From the NCBI RefSeq assembly GCF_947503705.1, contig NZ_CANNES010000002.1, forward strand, positions 186,001 through 250,000: a DNA stretch of 64,000 nucleotides, written 5' to 3'. Shown one piece after another: positions 34,563-42,715 of this stretch. The notes below the pieces were generated by a model. The model saw only the letters and a program-made list of their open reading frames with translations. It did not search any database and had not been told where the DNA came from. This DNA is from an uncultured Tateyamaria sp. (lineage in GTDB: Bacteria; Pseudomonadota; Alphaproteobacteria; Rhodobacterales; Rhodobacteraceae). Each line of letters opens with the position of its first letter. Position 1 is the stretch's first letter. Position numbers and translations under genes: made by a program.

Positions 34563-35284
34563 AGCCCTGCCGCCGTGCGGCGCACAAGCGCGATCCGCTG
34601 GGCGTTGGGCGGGTGCGTGCCAAGGAACCGGTTGCCGGGGTCGGGGATGCGGTTGAAGAACTGGACCCCCACCACCGGGTCATAGCCTGCCCGGGCTGTC
34701 AGGATGGTGCCCAACTCGTCTGCCTCAAGTTCGAATTCCTTGGAAAAGCTGCGCGCGCCAACCGATTGGCCAATCCGGCCGCCGATTTCCACAGCCTCGG
34801 AATTCCCCCCCGACAGGGTCGCAGCAATTTCGCTGAACAGCTCTGCCCCGACTTGTGCATTCAGGCGTTGCCGTTGGATGTGCCCCTGGATGTGATGCGC
34901 GGCCTCGTGCCCCATGACAAAGGCAAGCTCGTCCACGTTGCGTGCATCGGCGATCAGCGCGGAGTTGAACACAATCACCGGCTGGTTTTCCACCTCTTTG
35001 TCCAGCGTCTGGAATGCGTTGGGGGGCTGGCCCCGTCGCGTGTCCACCAGAATGCGGAAATCGCAGTTCATGCCGCGCGTGCGGTTCCTGCATTCGCGTT
35101 CGGCCAAAGGCTCCATCACCTTGACCACCTCGGCAAAGGCCCGTTCGGCTTGCCGTTGCGTCCGCAGCTCGTCCGGTGTGTCAACCACTTGAAGCTCGGG
35201 TGTGGGGGGGGCACTTGATATGATCACGGGCTCGCACGCAACACAGAGTGTCGTCGCCGCCATCGCCAGGGCCCATCGCATCAT
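34559..35284 (-). CDS. M48-family metallopeptidase, probable lipoprotein
   Basis: The 241-residue protein begins with a short hydrophobic leader ending in LCVAC, a lipobox-like site with C17, suggesting a periplasmic lipoprotein. The zinc site is HEAAH at H126-H130, and the third ligand lies in FELEADELG (E185 or E187). The Gly-Asn rich loop with THPPNAQRIALV at the C-terminus is also typical of M48C enzymes of the BepA/LoiP type, which degrade misassembled envelope proteins. It is monocistronic. Confidence 0.88.
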   Translation of the reverse strand: MMRWALAMAATTLCVACEPVIISSAPPTPELQVVDTPDELRTQRQAERAFAEVVKVMEPLAERECRNRTRGMNCDFRILVDTRRGQPPNAFQTLDKEVENQPVIVFNSALIADARNVDELAFVMGHEAAHHIQGHIQRQRLNAQVGAELFSEIAATLSGGNSEAVEIGGRIGQSVGARSFSKEFELEADELGTILTARAGYDPVVGVQFFNRIPDPGNRFLGTHPPNAQRIALVRRTAAGL

Positions 35285-35410
35285 TGTGTCACTGCCTCAT
35301 GTCCGCATTGTGTTTCGGGTGATAGTATCACGCCCCCGGACCGCTTCCAGCCCCCATCACGCAGCCGTGTGCCCCTAGGCAAGCGGTCGCGGATCGCCTA
35401 GCCTGCCCTT

Positions 35411-35650
35411 ATGTTTACGATTGAGCACGAATTTGACGCCACCGTCATCACACTGGTGGATGAAGGTCAGGCCCCTTTGGAAGAAGACGTCATCGTCAAC
35501 AGCTTTGCCGAGTGCGTAACCGTCGAACAATACGACCCGCGCCGTGATGCTGTGGTCAGGATCACCCTGTCGCCGGAACAGCTGCGCGATCTGGCGGCGG
35601 CCCTGGATCTGCCCGAGGGGGTTTATCAGTTGCGTGACGAGACTGGCTAA
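35411..35650 (+). CDS. Hypothetical acidic protein of 79 residues
   Basis: I do not recognise a family. The sequence starts MFTIEHEFDATVITLVDEG, is strongly acidic, and ends with an amphipathic helix (SPEQLRDLAAALDLPEGVYQL). It has no Cys pairs, signal or membrane segment. It precedes the aminotransferase gene by 62 bp on the same strand and may be cotranscribed with it. The regular codon use and ATG start favour a real gene. Confidence 0.6.
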   Translation: MFTIEHEFDATVITLVDEGQAPLEEDVIVNSFAECVTVEQYDPRRDAVVRITLSPEQLRDLAAALDLPEGVYQLRDETG

Positions 35651-35712
35651 AAAGGTCTGGACCTATGACCTGTCTCTGATAGCGTGCCAGCGATCCAAGG
35701 GGAGTACAGCGC

Positions 35713-36576
35713 ATGGCCATCGGCACCAAAATCCGCACCTATTACCAGGGCGCTTGGCATGACGAGGACGTGGCCATCATGCGTGCGGCCGATCATGGCA
35801 GTTGGGTCGGCAGCACGGTTTTTGACGGGGCCCGTTTCTTTGACGGTCGCGCGCCCGACCTTGAGGCCCATTGCGCCCGGGTGAACCGGTCGGCCGAGGC
35901 CCTGATGCTTACTCCCACCATCACCTCGGGCGAGATTGTCGATGCGGTGCGCGAGGGCCTGAAGGCCTATGACGCCTCGGAGGCGGTCTATATTCGCCCG
36001 ATGTATTGGGGCCTGGATGGGGACGCGTCGGGGATCGTTCCCAAGGCCGACACCACCGGATTTGCCATTTGTCTGGAGGCTGTGCCGATGGCGGATCAAA
36101 ACGCCTCGACCACCTTGGGCCGGACGCAATTTCGCCGCCCCGTGCTGGAGGATAACGTGGTCAACGCCAAGGCGGGCTGCCTGTATCCCAACAACGCGCG
36201 CATGCTGGCCGAAGTGCGCCGCAACGGATTTGGCAATGCGCTGGTGGCGGATGCGATGGGCAATGTGGCCGAAAGTGCGACGGCCAACGTCTTTATGGTC
36301 AAGGACGGCGAAGTCTTTACCCCCATTCCCAACGGCACCTTTTTGGCGGGCATCACCCGCGCGCGGCACATCAGCAACATGAAGGCTGACGGGATCAAAG
36401 TGCATGAAACCGTGCTGACCTTTGGCGATTTTGCCGATGCGGACGAGGTGTTCCTGTCGGGCAATATGATGAAGGTGACGCCCGTTACCGGCTTCGAAGA
36501 TAAAAGCTATCAGATCGGTCCCATCACGCGGCGCGCCCGCGAGATGTATTGGGATTGGGCAGCAAGCGGGGCGTGA
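35713..36576 (+). CDS. Branched-chain-amino-acid-aminotransferase-like class IV transaminase
   Basis: This 287-residue protein is a fold-type IV PLP enzyme. The cofactor lysine is K153 in NAKAGCLYPNNARM, with the RPMYWG and ADAMGNVAESATANVFMVKDG (glutamate) segments and the GNMMKVTPV phosphate-binding region. Class IV members include branched-chain aminotransferases, D-amino-acid transaminases and aminodeoxychorismate lyases. The N-terminal pattern fits the branched-chain type common in roseobacters, but the substrate is not certain. The DsbA-family isomerase gene follows after 3 bp. Confidence 0.85.
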   Translation: MAIGTKIRTYYQGAWHDEDVAIMRAADHGSWVGSTVFDGARFFDGRAPDLEAHCARVNRSAEALMLTPTITSGEIVDAVREGLKAYDASEAVYIRPMYWGLDGDASGIVPKADTTGFAICLEAVPMADQNASTTLGRTQFRRPVLEDNVVNAKAGCLYPNNARMLAEVRRNGFGNALVADAMGNVAESATANVFMVKDGEVFTPIPNGTFLAGITRARHISNMKADGIKVHETVLTFGDFADADEVFLSGNMMKVTPVTGFEDKSYQIGPITRRAREMYWDWAASGA

Positions 36577-36579
36577 TCC

Positions 36580-37176
36580 ATGGGCAAACCGGTTGAATTC
36601 TGGTTCGAGTTTGCGAGCACCTACAGCTATCTGAGCGCCGCCCGCGTCGACGCCGCCTGTGCTGCTGCCGGTGTCGAACTGCGCTGGCGGTCGTTCTTGT
36701 TGGGGCCGGTCTTTGCCGCGCAAGGCATGCGCGATTCGCCCTTTAACATCTATCCGATCAAGGGTGCGTATATGTGGACCGATATGACGCGGTGCTGTGC
36801 GGACCTGGACCTGCCTTTTTCCAAGCCCAGCAGCTTTCCACGCGGCAGTTTGCTGGCGGCGCGCATTGCAGCGGCCCACGCGGATGCGCCTTGGATCGGT
36901 GCCTTTGTCCGGGCGGTGTATCATGCCAACTTTGCGGATGATCGCGACATCGCGGATGACGCAGTGGTCACGGCGATCCTGAACGAGATTGGCCAGGACG
37001 CGGGCTTTGTGATTGCGCTGGCAACCACGGACACCGGCAAAGCGCAGTTGCGCAGCAATACCGAGGCCGCCTTGGCCAAGGGCCTGTTTGGTGCGCCGAG
37101 TTTCGTGGTGGGTGACACCTATTTCTGGGGCAATGACCGGATGGATCAGGCCATTCGCCACGCCCAAGACAGCTAA
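36580..37176 (+). CDS. 2-hydroxychromene-2-carboxylate isomerase-like (DsbA/GST-kappa family)
   Basis: This 198-residue protein has the HCCA isomerase pattern: the N-terminal strand-loop VEFWFEFASTYSYLSAARV with the Ser that activates glutathione, WRSFLLGPVFAAQGM, and the late KGLFGAPSFVVGDTYFWGNDRM. Family members isomerise hydroxychromene carboxylates in naphthalene breakdown or act as glutathione transferases. No aromatic pathway genes are adjacent, so the role here is open. It is translationally close to the upstream aminotransferase gene (3-bp gap). Confidence 0.85.
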   Translation: MGKPVEFWFEFASTYSYLSAARVDAACAAAGVELRWRSFLLGPVFAAQGMRDSPFNIYPIKGAYMWTDMTRCCADLDLPFSKPSSFPRGSLLAARIAAAHADAPWIGAFVRAVYHANFADDRDIADDAVVTAILNEIGQDAGFVIALATTDTGKAQLRSNTEAALAKGLFGAPSFVVGDTYFWGNDRMDQAIRHAQDS

Positions 37177-37238
37177 CACACGGGATTGCGCGCGGCTTTG
37201 GCTTGCGCCATGGTGACGTCACCGAAGTGGAGGGCGTC

Positions 37239-37694
37239 ATGCGCAAATTTATGGTCGTGCTGGACGATAGCCGCGAGTGTCTGAATGCGATGCGATTTGC
37301 CGCAATGCGTGCGTCGCATACCGGCGGGGGCGTGGCGATCCTGTCCGTTATCCCACCTGATGAGTTCAATCATTGGATTGGCGTCGGCAACGTCATGCGC
37401 GAGGAAGCCCGCGAGCGCATCCACGCCCATTTCGAAGTCTTCGCCAAATGGATGCGCGACAAACAGGGCGTTGACCCTGAGCTGGTGATCCGCGAGGGCC
37501 AACCCGTTGACGAAATCATGGCCCAAATCCATGAAGACGCCGAAATTGGCGTTTTGGTCCTGGGTGCGGGCACCGACAAGAAGGGCCCCGGGCCGCTGGT
37601 CACCCAGTTGACGCGGAACTCTGGCAACTTGCCCATTCCGATCACCATTGTGCCCGGCGATCTGAGCAAGGAACGGCTTGAGGCGATCACCTGA
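37239..37694 (+). CDS. Universal stress protein family
   Basis: The 151-residue protein has a single Usp fold: the MRKFMVVLDDSREC strand with the adenine-binding Asp, ALRFAA-like helix (AMRFAAMRAS), REGQPVDEIM and the nucleotide loop region VLGAGTDKKGPGPLV. The loop lacks the full G-2x-G-9x-G-S/T consensus, so ATP binding is uncertain. A GGAGGG site precedes ATG 37239. The preceding in-frame segment from 37203 is not family-like. Confidence 0.85.
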   Translation: MRKFMVVLDDSRECLNAMRFAAMRASHTGGGVAILSVIPPDEFNHWIGVGNVMREEARERIHAHFEVFAKWMRDKQGVDPELVIREGQPVDEIMAQIHEDAEIGVLVLGAGTDKKGPGPLVTQLTRNSGNLPIPITIVPGDLSKERLEAIT

Positions 37695-37720
37695 TCGGCT
37701 CTGCCTGCCCCGGAACACAC

Positions 37721-37737
37721 TTTAGAACCATTCCAAA
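37721..37737. promoter_or_regulatory. Irr/ICE-like iron box upstream of nfuA
   Basis: TTTAGAA-CCA-TTCCAAA is an inverted repeat with one mismatch. It matches the iron control element (TTTAGAA-N3-TTCTAAA) bound by Irr in alphaproteobacteria at all but one position. It lies 56 bp upstream of nfuA, and a TTGACT at 37740 could be the -35 element. Function is inferred from motif and gene context. Confidence 0.5.
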
Positions 37738-37793
37738 CCTTGACTCGGAGCATGGCTGAGCGCATATCCTACGATAACCCTCAGGAGATCCGC

Positions 37794-38357
37794 ATGTTCA
37801 TCCAGACCGAATCCACGCCCAATCCCGCAACTCTGAAATTCCTGCCCGGCCAGACCGTGCTGGAAATGGGCACTGCCGATTTCCCCACCGCCGAAGCGGC
37901 CACCAAATCCCCCCTTGCAGGTCGCGTCTTTGCCGTTGATGGCGTGACCGGCGTGTTTTTTGGCAATGATTTCGTGACTGTGACCAAGGCCGACAGCGTC
38001 GATTGGGATCACATCAAGCCCGCCCTTCTGGGGGCCATCATGGAGCATTTTCAGTCGGGCCAGCCCGTCATGGATGATGGCCATGCGCCCGCCTCGGGCC
38101 ATGCCGAGCATGACGGTGAAGACGGCGTGGTTGTGGGCCAGATCAAAGAGCTACTGGACAGCCGGGTTCGCCCTGCGGTGGCCCAGGACGGTGGCGACAT
38201 CACCTTTCACGGCTTTGATCGCGGCGTTGTGTACCTGCACATGCAAGGCGCCTGTGCCGGATGCCCGTCCTCGACGCTCACCCTGAAGATGGGCATTGAG
38301 AATCTGTTGCGCCACTACATCCCCGAAGTGACCGAGGTTCGCCCTGTCGCCGTCTGA
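37794..38357 (+). CDS. nfuA: NifU/NfuA-type iron-sulfur cluster carrier
   Basis: This 187-residue protein has the Nfu N-terminal domain (MFIQTESTPNPATLKFLPG) and a C-terminal NifU-like domain with the cluster-binding CAGC pair (C154, C157) in HMQGACAGCPSSTLTLKMGIE. It carries 4Fe-4S clusters to apo-proteins such as aconitase. A short Asp/His-rich linker (about residues 93-110) joins the domains. An AGGAG site precedes ATG 37794, and an iron-box-like dyad lies upstream. Confidence 0.93.
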   Translation: MFIQTESTPNPATLKFLPGQTVLEMGTADFPTAEAATKSPLAGRVFAVDGVTGVFFGNDFVTVTKADSVDWDHIKPALLGAIMEHFQSGQPVMDDGHAPASGHAEHDGEDGVVVGQIKELLDSRVRPAVAQDGGDITFHGFDRGVVYLHMQGACAGCPSSTLTLKMGIENLLRHYIPEVTEVRPVAV

Positions 38358-38775
38358 CGGCGCACCCGCCTTCACCGCGCGGTGCTATTGCGGGGCGTCC
38401 CGGTTGACGATGTCGGCCGCGCCGCGCACGGCCTCTTATTGCCATTGCGTCGACTGCCGGCGCTGGACCGGCGCGCCGGTGGCGGCCTTTGCCGCCTTTG
38501 ACGCTGTGTCTGTTCACGGTCTGGGGGCCCCGGTGGTTCATCCCTCTGGGGCGGAGCGTTGGAATTGCGCCGATTGCGGGTCGCCGCTGGCCGCGTGTTT
38601 CGCCTATTTGCCGGACCAGACCTATGTGCCCGTCGGCATTCTGGACCAGGCGGATGCGATTGCCCCCGCCCTGCACAGTCATGCAGACAGCCAATTACCC
38701 TGGTTGCACATCGCCGATGATCTGCCCCGGTTTGAGGCCAGCGCCCGTTCCCGATTGTCGGGATCAGCAGATTGA
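38344..38775 (+). CDS. GFA/CENP-V-type zinc protein with no ordinary start codon
   Basis: The open frame from 38332 encodes the GFA fold zinc ligands: CYC at C14 and C16 (numbered from CTG 38344), then SYCHCVDCRRWTGAP and WNCADCGSPLA. All are required by the family, which includes glutathione-dependent formaldehyde-activating enzyme relatives. The only standard starts, TTG 38404 and ATG 38410, lie after the first CYC pair and would remove two ligands. In frame upstream there is only CTG 38344, inside the end of nfuA. I therefore place the start there provisionally. The stop overlaps the tsaB start. Confidence 0.65.
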   Translation: MSPSDGAPAFTARCYCGASRLTMSAAPRTASYCHCVDCRRWTGAPVAAFAAFDAVSVHGLGAPVVHPSGAERWNCADCGSPLAACFAYLPDQTYVPVGILDQADAIAPALHSHADSQLPWLHIADDLPRFEASARSRLSGSAD

Positions 38776-39344
38776 CCCGCCCCCTGATCCTTGGGTTTGA
38801 CACCTCGGCCGCCCATTGTGCCGCCGCCTTGGTACGTGGGGATCAGACACTTGTTGCGCGTGGCGAGCCGATGGCCAAAGGGCAGGCAGAGCGGTTGATG
38901 GACCTGCTGCAAGAGGTGTTGGCCGCCGAAGGCGTGACCTGGCAGGACCTGTCGGCCTTGGCCGTCGGAATTGGCCCCGGCAACTTTACCGGCATCCGCA
39001 TCGGGGTGTCGGCGGCACGGGGATTGGCCCTTGGCCTAGGCATTCCCGCCTACGGCGTCACCGGGTTTGAGGCGCGTCAGCGGTTGGCCCCTGAGGGGAC
39101 GGCCGTTGCGGTCCCCGCCCCCCGTGCCATGGCCTATGTCGTGGCGGGTGCCACAGCACAGATCGTACCGCTGGCCAGCATCGCCGCCCCCGCGCCCGAG
39201 CCGGAGCCTGCCGCCCTGGCCCAAGCGATTGCGGCTCATGCCAGCACCGTGTGGCCCGCCCAAGTGGCGGCCCCCGCCCCCTATTACGTCCGCCCCCCCG
39301 ATGCCGCACCGGCCCGCGATGCCGCCCCGACGCTGTTGCCATGA
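38772..39344 (+). CDS. tsaB: tRNA threonylcarbamoyladenosine biosynthesis protein TsaB
   Basis: This 190-residue protein has the TsaB hallmarks: LILGFDTSAAHCAAALV at the start, QAERLMDLLQEVLAAEGV, and the highly conserved GPGNFTGIRIGVSAARGLALGLGIPAYGVT. With TsaC, TsaD and TsaE it makes the t6A modification of ANN-decoding tRNAs. It begins at TTG 38772, whose TTGA overlaps the upstream stop, and its stop overlaps the rimI start (ATGA). The C-terminal part is short and Ala/Pro-rich. The tsaB-rimI pairing is widespread. Confidence 0.93.
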   Translation: MTRPLILGFDTSAAHCAAALVRGDQTLVARGEPMAKGQAERLMDLLQEVLAAEGVTWQDLSALAVGIGPGNFTGIRIGVSAARGLALGLGIPAYGVTGFEARQRLAPEGTAVAVPAPRAMAYVVAGATAQIVPLASIAAPAPEPEPAALAQAIAAHASTVWPAQVAAPAPYYVRPPDAAPARDAAPTLLP

Positions 39345-39781
39345 CGCCTGAGGCTCTGGCCGAACTGCATCGCGCGGCGTTTACTGTCGAGCGACCCTGG
39401 AGCGCGGATGAGTTTCGCGATCTGTTGGAGGCCCGCCATACGCACCTGACCTGCGCCATGCACGGCTTTGCCCTTTGGCGCAGTGTGGCGGGCGAGGCGG
39501 AGTTGTTGACCCTCACCGTTGATCCCCAACATCAGGGTCGGGGCCTTGGCACCCGCCTGATGCAGCGTTGGATGGCGCAGGCCGCGCGGGGCGCCGACAG
39601 CGCCTTTCTGGAAGTGGCGCAGGACAATCTGGCGGCCTGTGCCCTTTATGCGCGTTGCGGTTTTGCGACCGTGGCACGGCGGCCCAAATACTATGCGCGC
39701 CACGATGGTGCGGCGGATGCGCTTGTCATGCGCGCCCCACTTGGCGCGGCCCCTGATCCGGCCGATGCCGCAGGCCCATAA
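39341..39781 (+). CDS. rimI: RimI-type GNAT N-acetyltransferase
   Basis: This 146-residue GNAT enzyme has the acetyl-CoA loop VDPQHQGRGLGTRLM, an AFLEVAQDNLAACALYARCGFATVARRPKYY block and ends with a low-complexity Ala/Pro tail. The N-A-x-A-x-x-L-Y-x-x-x-G-F wording is that of RimI, which acetylates the N-terminus of ribosomal protein S18 in E. coli. It is coupled to tsaB by a 4-bp overlap. Confidence 0.9.
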   Translation: MTPEALAELHRAAFTVERPWSADEFRDLLEARHTHLTCAMHGFALWRSVAGEAELLTLTVDPQHQGRGLGTRLMQRWMAQAARGADSAFLEVAQDNLAACALYARCGFATVARRPKYYARHDGAADALVMRAPLGAAPDPADAAGP

Positions 39782-39971
39782 GGGCCCGGACCGCTGTCGC
39801 CCAAGCCTTGGGCTTTGCCCCAAGGTCAGTGGAAATGGGCATGCCAAAGCGCGAAAAAGCGGTTGACCCCACCCCGCCCCTGCGGCCTAATCCCGTATGA
39901 TCAATGCGATCCCGGGCCAACGCAGCCCTGCTGCCAGTGCCCCAAACACAAAATTCGGGAGAAATGACCAC

Positions 39972-40976
39972 ATGACCCTCATGCAGAAATTCCTCGGCGC
40001 AAGCGCCGCTCTGGCCCTGTCGGCTGGTGCCGCTGCTGCTGATCCTGCTCTGATCTTTGATCTGGGCGGCAAGTTCGACAAATCCTTTAACGAGGCGGCC
40101 TTTAACGGCGCACAGCGTTGGGCCGAAGAAACCGGCGGCTCGTTCCTGGAAATCGAACTGCAATCCGAAGCCCAACGCGAACAGGCCCTGCGCCGCTTTG
40201 CCGAAGCGGGTGCCAACCCCGTCATCACGACCGGCTTTGCTTTTGCCGATCCAGTGAACGCCGTTGCGGGTGACTATCCTGACACTAAGTTCGTCAACAT
40301 CGACGGCTGGATGCCCGAAGTGCCTGCAAACGTGCAGCTGATCGGCTTTCAAGAGCATCAGGGTTCTTACCTGGTTGGCATGATGGCCGCGATGGCGTCT
40401 GAAACTGGCACCGTCGGCTTTATCGGTGGTATGGACATCCCGCTGATCCGCCACTTTGGCTGCGGCTTTGCCCAGGGCGTCAAAGCGGTGAACCCCGACG
40501 CGACCGTCATTGCCAACATGACCGGCACAACCCCATCGGCATGGAATGACCCCGTCAAAGGCTCCGAACTGACCAAGGCACAAATCAGCCAGGGCGCGGA
40601 CGTGATCTATGCTGCGGCTGGTGGGACGGGCGTTGGTGTTCTGCAAACTGCGGCAGATGAGGGCATCCTGTCCATCGGTGTAGACAGCAACCAGAACTAC
40701 CTGCACTCCGGCAAGGTCCTGACCTCGATGCTCAAGCGCGTTGATGTCGCTGTGTACGATTCCATGACCGCTGGTGCGGACATCGAAACCGGCGGCTTCA
40801 CCATCCTGGGTCTGGCCGAAGATGGCGTGGGTTATGCGCTGGATGAGCACAATGCCGACCTCGTTTCCGCCGAAATGAAAGAGGCTGTCGACACCGCGCG
40901 TCAGCAGATCATCGACGGCGATCTGGAAGTGGTGGCGTACTACACCGACGACAGCTGCCCCGTTCTGGACTTTTAA
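39972..40976 (+). CDS. BMP-family ABC transporter substrate-binding protein (nucleoside type)
   Basis: This 334-residue protein has a Sec signal (MQKFLGASAALALSAGAAAA) and the BMP/PnrA fold: ALIFDLGGKFDKSFNEAAFNGAQRW, NPVITTGFAFADPV, GTVGFIGGMDIPLIRHFGCGFAQGV, and DVIYAAAGGTGVGVLQTA. Characterised relatives such as PnrA/TmpC bind purine nucleosides. GGGAGAAA precedes ATG 39972. A strong intrinsic-terminator-like hairpin follows at 40996, before the ATPase gene, so this subunit is probably made in excess. Confidence 0.9.
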   Translation: MTLMQKFLGASAALALSAGAAAADPALIFDLGGKFDKSFNEAAFNGAQRWAEETGGSFLEIELQSEAQREQALRRFAEAGANPVITTGFAFADPVNAVAGDYPDTKFVNIDGWMPEVPANVQLIGFQEHQGSYLVGMMAAMASETGTVGFIGGMDIPLIRHFGCGFAQGVKAVNPDATVIANMTGTTPSAWNDPVKGSELTKAQISQGADVIYAAAGGTGVGVLQTAADEGILSIGVDSNQNYLHSGKVLTSMLKRVDVAVYDSMTAGADIETGGFTILGLAEDGVGYALDEHNADLVSAEMKEAVDTARQQIIDGDLEVVAYYTDDSCPVLDF

Positions 40977-40995
40977 GTTCGGGTGATCCTTTGTT

Positions 40996-41033
40996 CGGGC
41001 CGCACGGTTTGCCCCGTCGCGGCCCGGATTTTT
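40996..41033 (+). terminator. Hairpin with T-run between BMP gene and ATPase gene
   Basis: CGGGCCGC pairs with GCGGCCCG, with a further inner ACGG/CCGT stem, and five T residues follow at 41029-41033. It looks like a real intrinsic terminator placed inside the transport operon, 19 bp after the binding-protein stop. Confidence 0.75.
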
Positions 41034-41073
41034 CAGCTCCAACACCTTTCCCAGCCTCACGGACGCGCGCCTG

Positions 41074-42594
41074 ATGACAGCCCCCGCCATCGAACTCAAA
41101 GGGATCTCCAAAGCATTTGGACCCGTTCAGGCCAACAAAGACATCTCGATCCGGGTCATGCCGGGCACTATCCACGGGATCATCGGTGAAAACGGGGCGG
41201 GCAAATCCACGCTCATGTCGATCCTGTATGGGTTCTACAAGGCCGACGCAGGCGAAGTGTTTATCTCTGGTCAAAAGACCGAAATCCCCGACAGCCAGGC
41301 CGCCATCGCGGCAGGCATCGGCATGGTATTCCAGCATTTCAAGCTGGTCGAAAACTTCACCGTCCTCGAAAATATCATCCTTGGCGCGGAAGATGGCGGC
41401 TTGCTTCGCCCGTCGCTCGCCAAGGCCCGCAAATCGCTGCTTGAGCTTGAACAGGAATACGACCTCAAGGTCGATCCTGATGCCGTGATCGAAGAGATCG
41501 GTGTTGGCATGCAGCAGCGTGTCGAAATCCTCAAGGCGCTTTACCGTCAGGCCAATATCCTGATTCTGGACGAGCCGACCGGCGTGCTGACCCCGGCAGA
41601 GGCCGATCAACTGTTCCGCATCCTGGGCCGCCTGCGCGAAGAAGGCAAAACAATCATCCTGATCACCCACAAGCTGCGCGAGATCATGGATATCACAGAC
41701 ACCGTTTCGGTCATGCGCCGGGGCGAGATGACCGCCACGGTCAAAACGGCAGACACCTCGCCCGAAGAACTGGCCGAACTGATGGTGGGCCGCAAGGTCT
41801 TGCTGCGGGTGGACAAAACACCGGCGCAACCTCGTGATGTGGTGCTGGACGTCAAGAACCTCAAAGTGCTGGATGATCAAGGCGTTGAACGGCTGCGCGG
41901 CATTGATCTGCAAGTGCGCGCGGGCGAAATTCTGGGCATTGCGGGCGTGGCTGGCAACGGCCAGTCCGAACTTCTTGAAGTGTTGGGCGGCTATGCCGAT
42001 GCCACGGGCGACATCACCGTCAACGGTCAGGCCCTCGATCTGACGGGGCGCTATTCCGACGGGCGGTCGCGCCGTGAACGGGGCATTGCCCATGTGCCCG
42101 AAGACCGGCAGCGCGAGGGCCTGATCATGGACTTCAGCGCCTGGGAAAACACCGCCTTTGGCTATCACCGCGATGCAGCTTACCAATCCGGCATCCTGAT
42201 GAACAACGCCGCGATCAAGGCCGACACCCAGGCCAAGATGGACCGTTTTGACGTGCGCCCCCCCCATCCGCATCTGGCGGCCAAGAATTTTTCGGGCGGC
42301 AACCAGCAGAAAATCGTGCTCGCCCGCGAGATCGAGCGGAACCCTGACCTGTTGCTGATCGGCCAGCCGACACGCGGGGTCGACATCGGCGCGATCGAAT
42401 TTATCCACCAGCAAATCGTGGCTCTGCGCGATCAGGGCAAGGCAATTCTCCTGGTCTCGGTCGAGCTAGAGGAAATCCTGTCGCTGGCCGACCGGGTCGC
42501 CGTCATGTTTGACGGACGGATCATGGGCGAACGCCTGCCGGCGCAGACAGACGAAAAAGAACTGGGGCTGTTGATGGCGGGGATGAATACATGA
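41074..42594 (+). CDS. Nucleoside-type ABC transporter ATP-binding protein (two NBDs)
   Basis: This 506-residue protein has two ATPase domains as in YufO/NupO and sugar importers. The first has GENGAGKST, a GVGMQQRVEILKALYRQANILILDEPTGVLTP signature/Walker B region. The second has a degenerate Walker A (GVAGNGQSEL), FSGGNQQKIVLAREI and LLIGQPTRGVDIGA, in which the usual Asp-Glu of Walker B is Gly-Gln, as is typical for this subfamily. It powers uptake with the two permeases encoded downstream. Confidence 0.92.
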   Translation: MTAPAIELKGISKAFGPVQANKDISIRVMPGTIHGIIGENGAGKSTLMSILYGFYKADAGEVFISGQKTEIPDSQAAIAAGIGMVFQHFKLVENFTVLENIILGAEDGGLLRPSLAKARKSLLELEQEYDLKVDPDAVIEEIGVGMQQRVEILKALYRQANILILDEPTGVLTPAEADQLFRILGRLREEGKTIILITHKLREIMDITDTVSVMRRGEMTATVKTADTSPEELAELMVGRKVLLRVDKTPAQPRDVVLDVKNLKVLDDQGVERLRGIDLQVRAGEILGIAGVAGNGQSELLEVLGGYADATGDITVNGQALDLTGRYSDGRSRRERGIAHVPEDRQREGLIMDFSAWENTAFGYHRDAAYQSGILMNNAAIKADTQAKMDRFDVRPPHPHLAAKNFSGGNQQKIVLAREIERNPDLLLIGQPTRGVDIGAIEFIHQQIVALRDQGKAILLVSVELEEILSLADRVAVMFDGRIMGERLPAQTDEKELGLLMAGMNT

Positions 42595-42600
42595 CCCCTT

Positions 42601-42658
42601 CTTTTGGCCGGAAATATCCTGGGGGAGGCCCAAGGGGCCGGGGGCAAAGCCCCCACAA
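42601..42658. repeat. Intergenic GC-rich hairpin element, Roseobacter-type
   Basis: The gap between the ATPase and first permease genes contains TTTTGGCCGGAAATATCC, a CTGGGGGAGGCCC / GGGGCC region and a perfect GGGGGC-AAA-GCCCCC stem at 42640-42654. I remember closely similar strings in other Rhodobacterales intergenic regions, so it may be a dispersed element; this could not be checked here. Confidence 0.4.
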
Positions 42659-42715
42659 AACATCGCGCGTGCGCAGCACACAATCAAATACCTGGGCAGA
42701 TAACGGAGCAAACCA

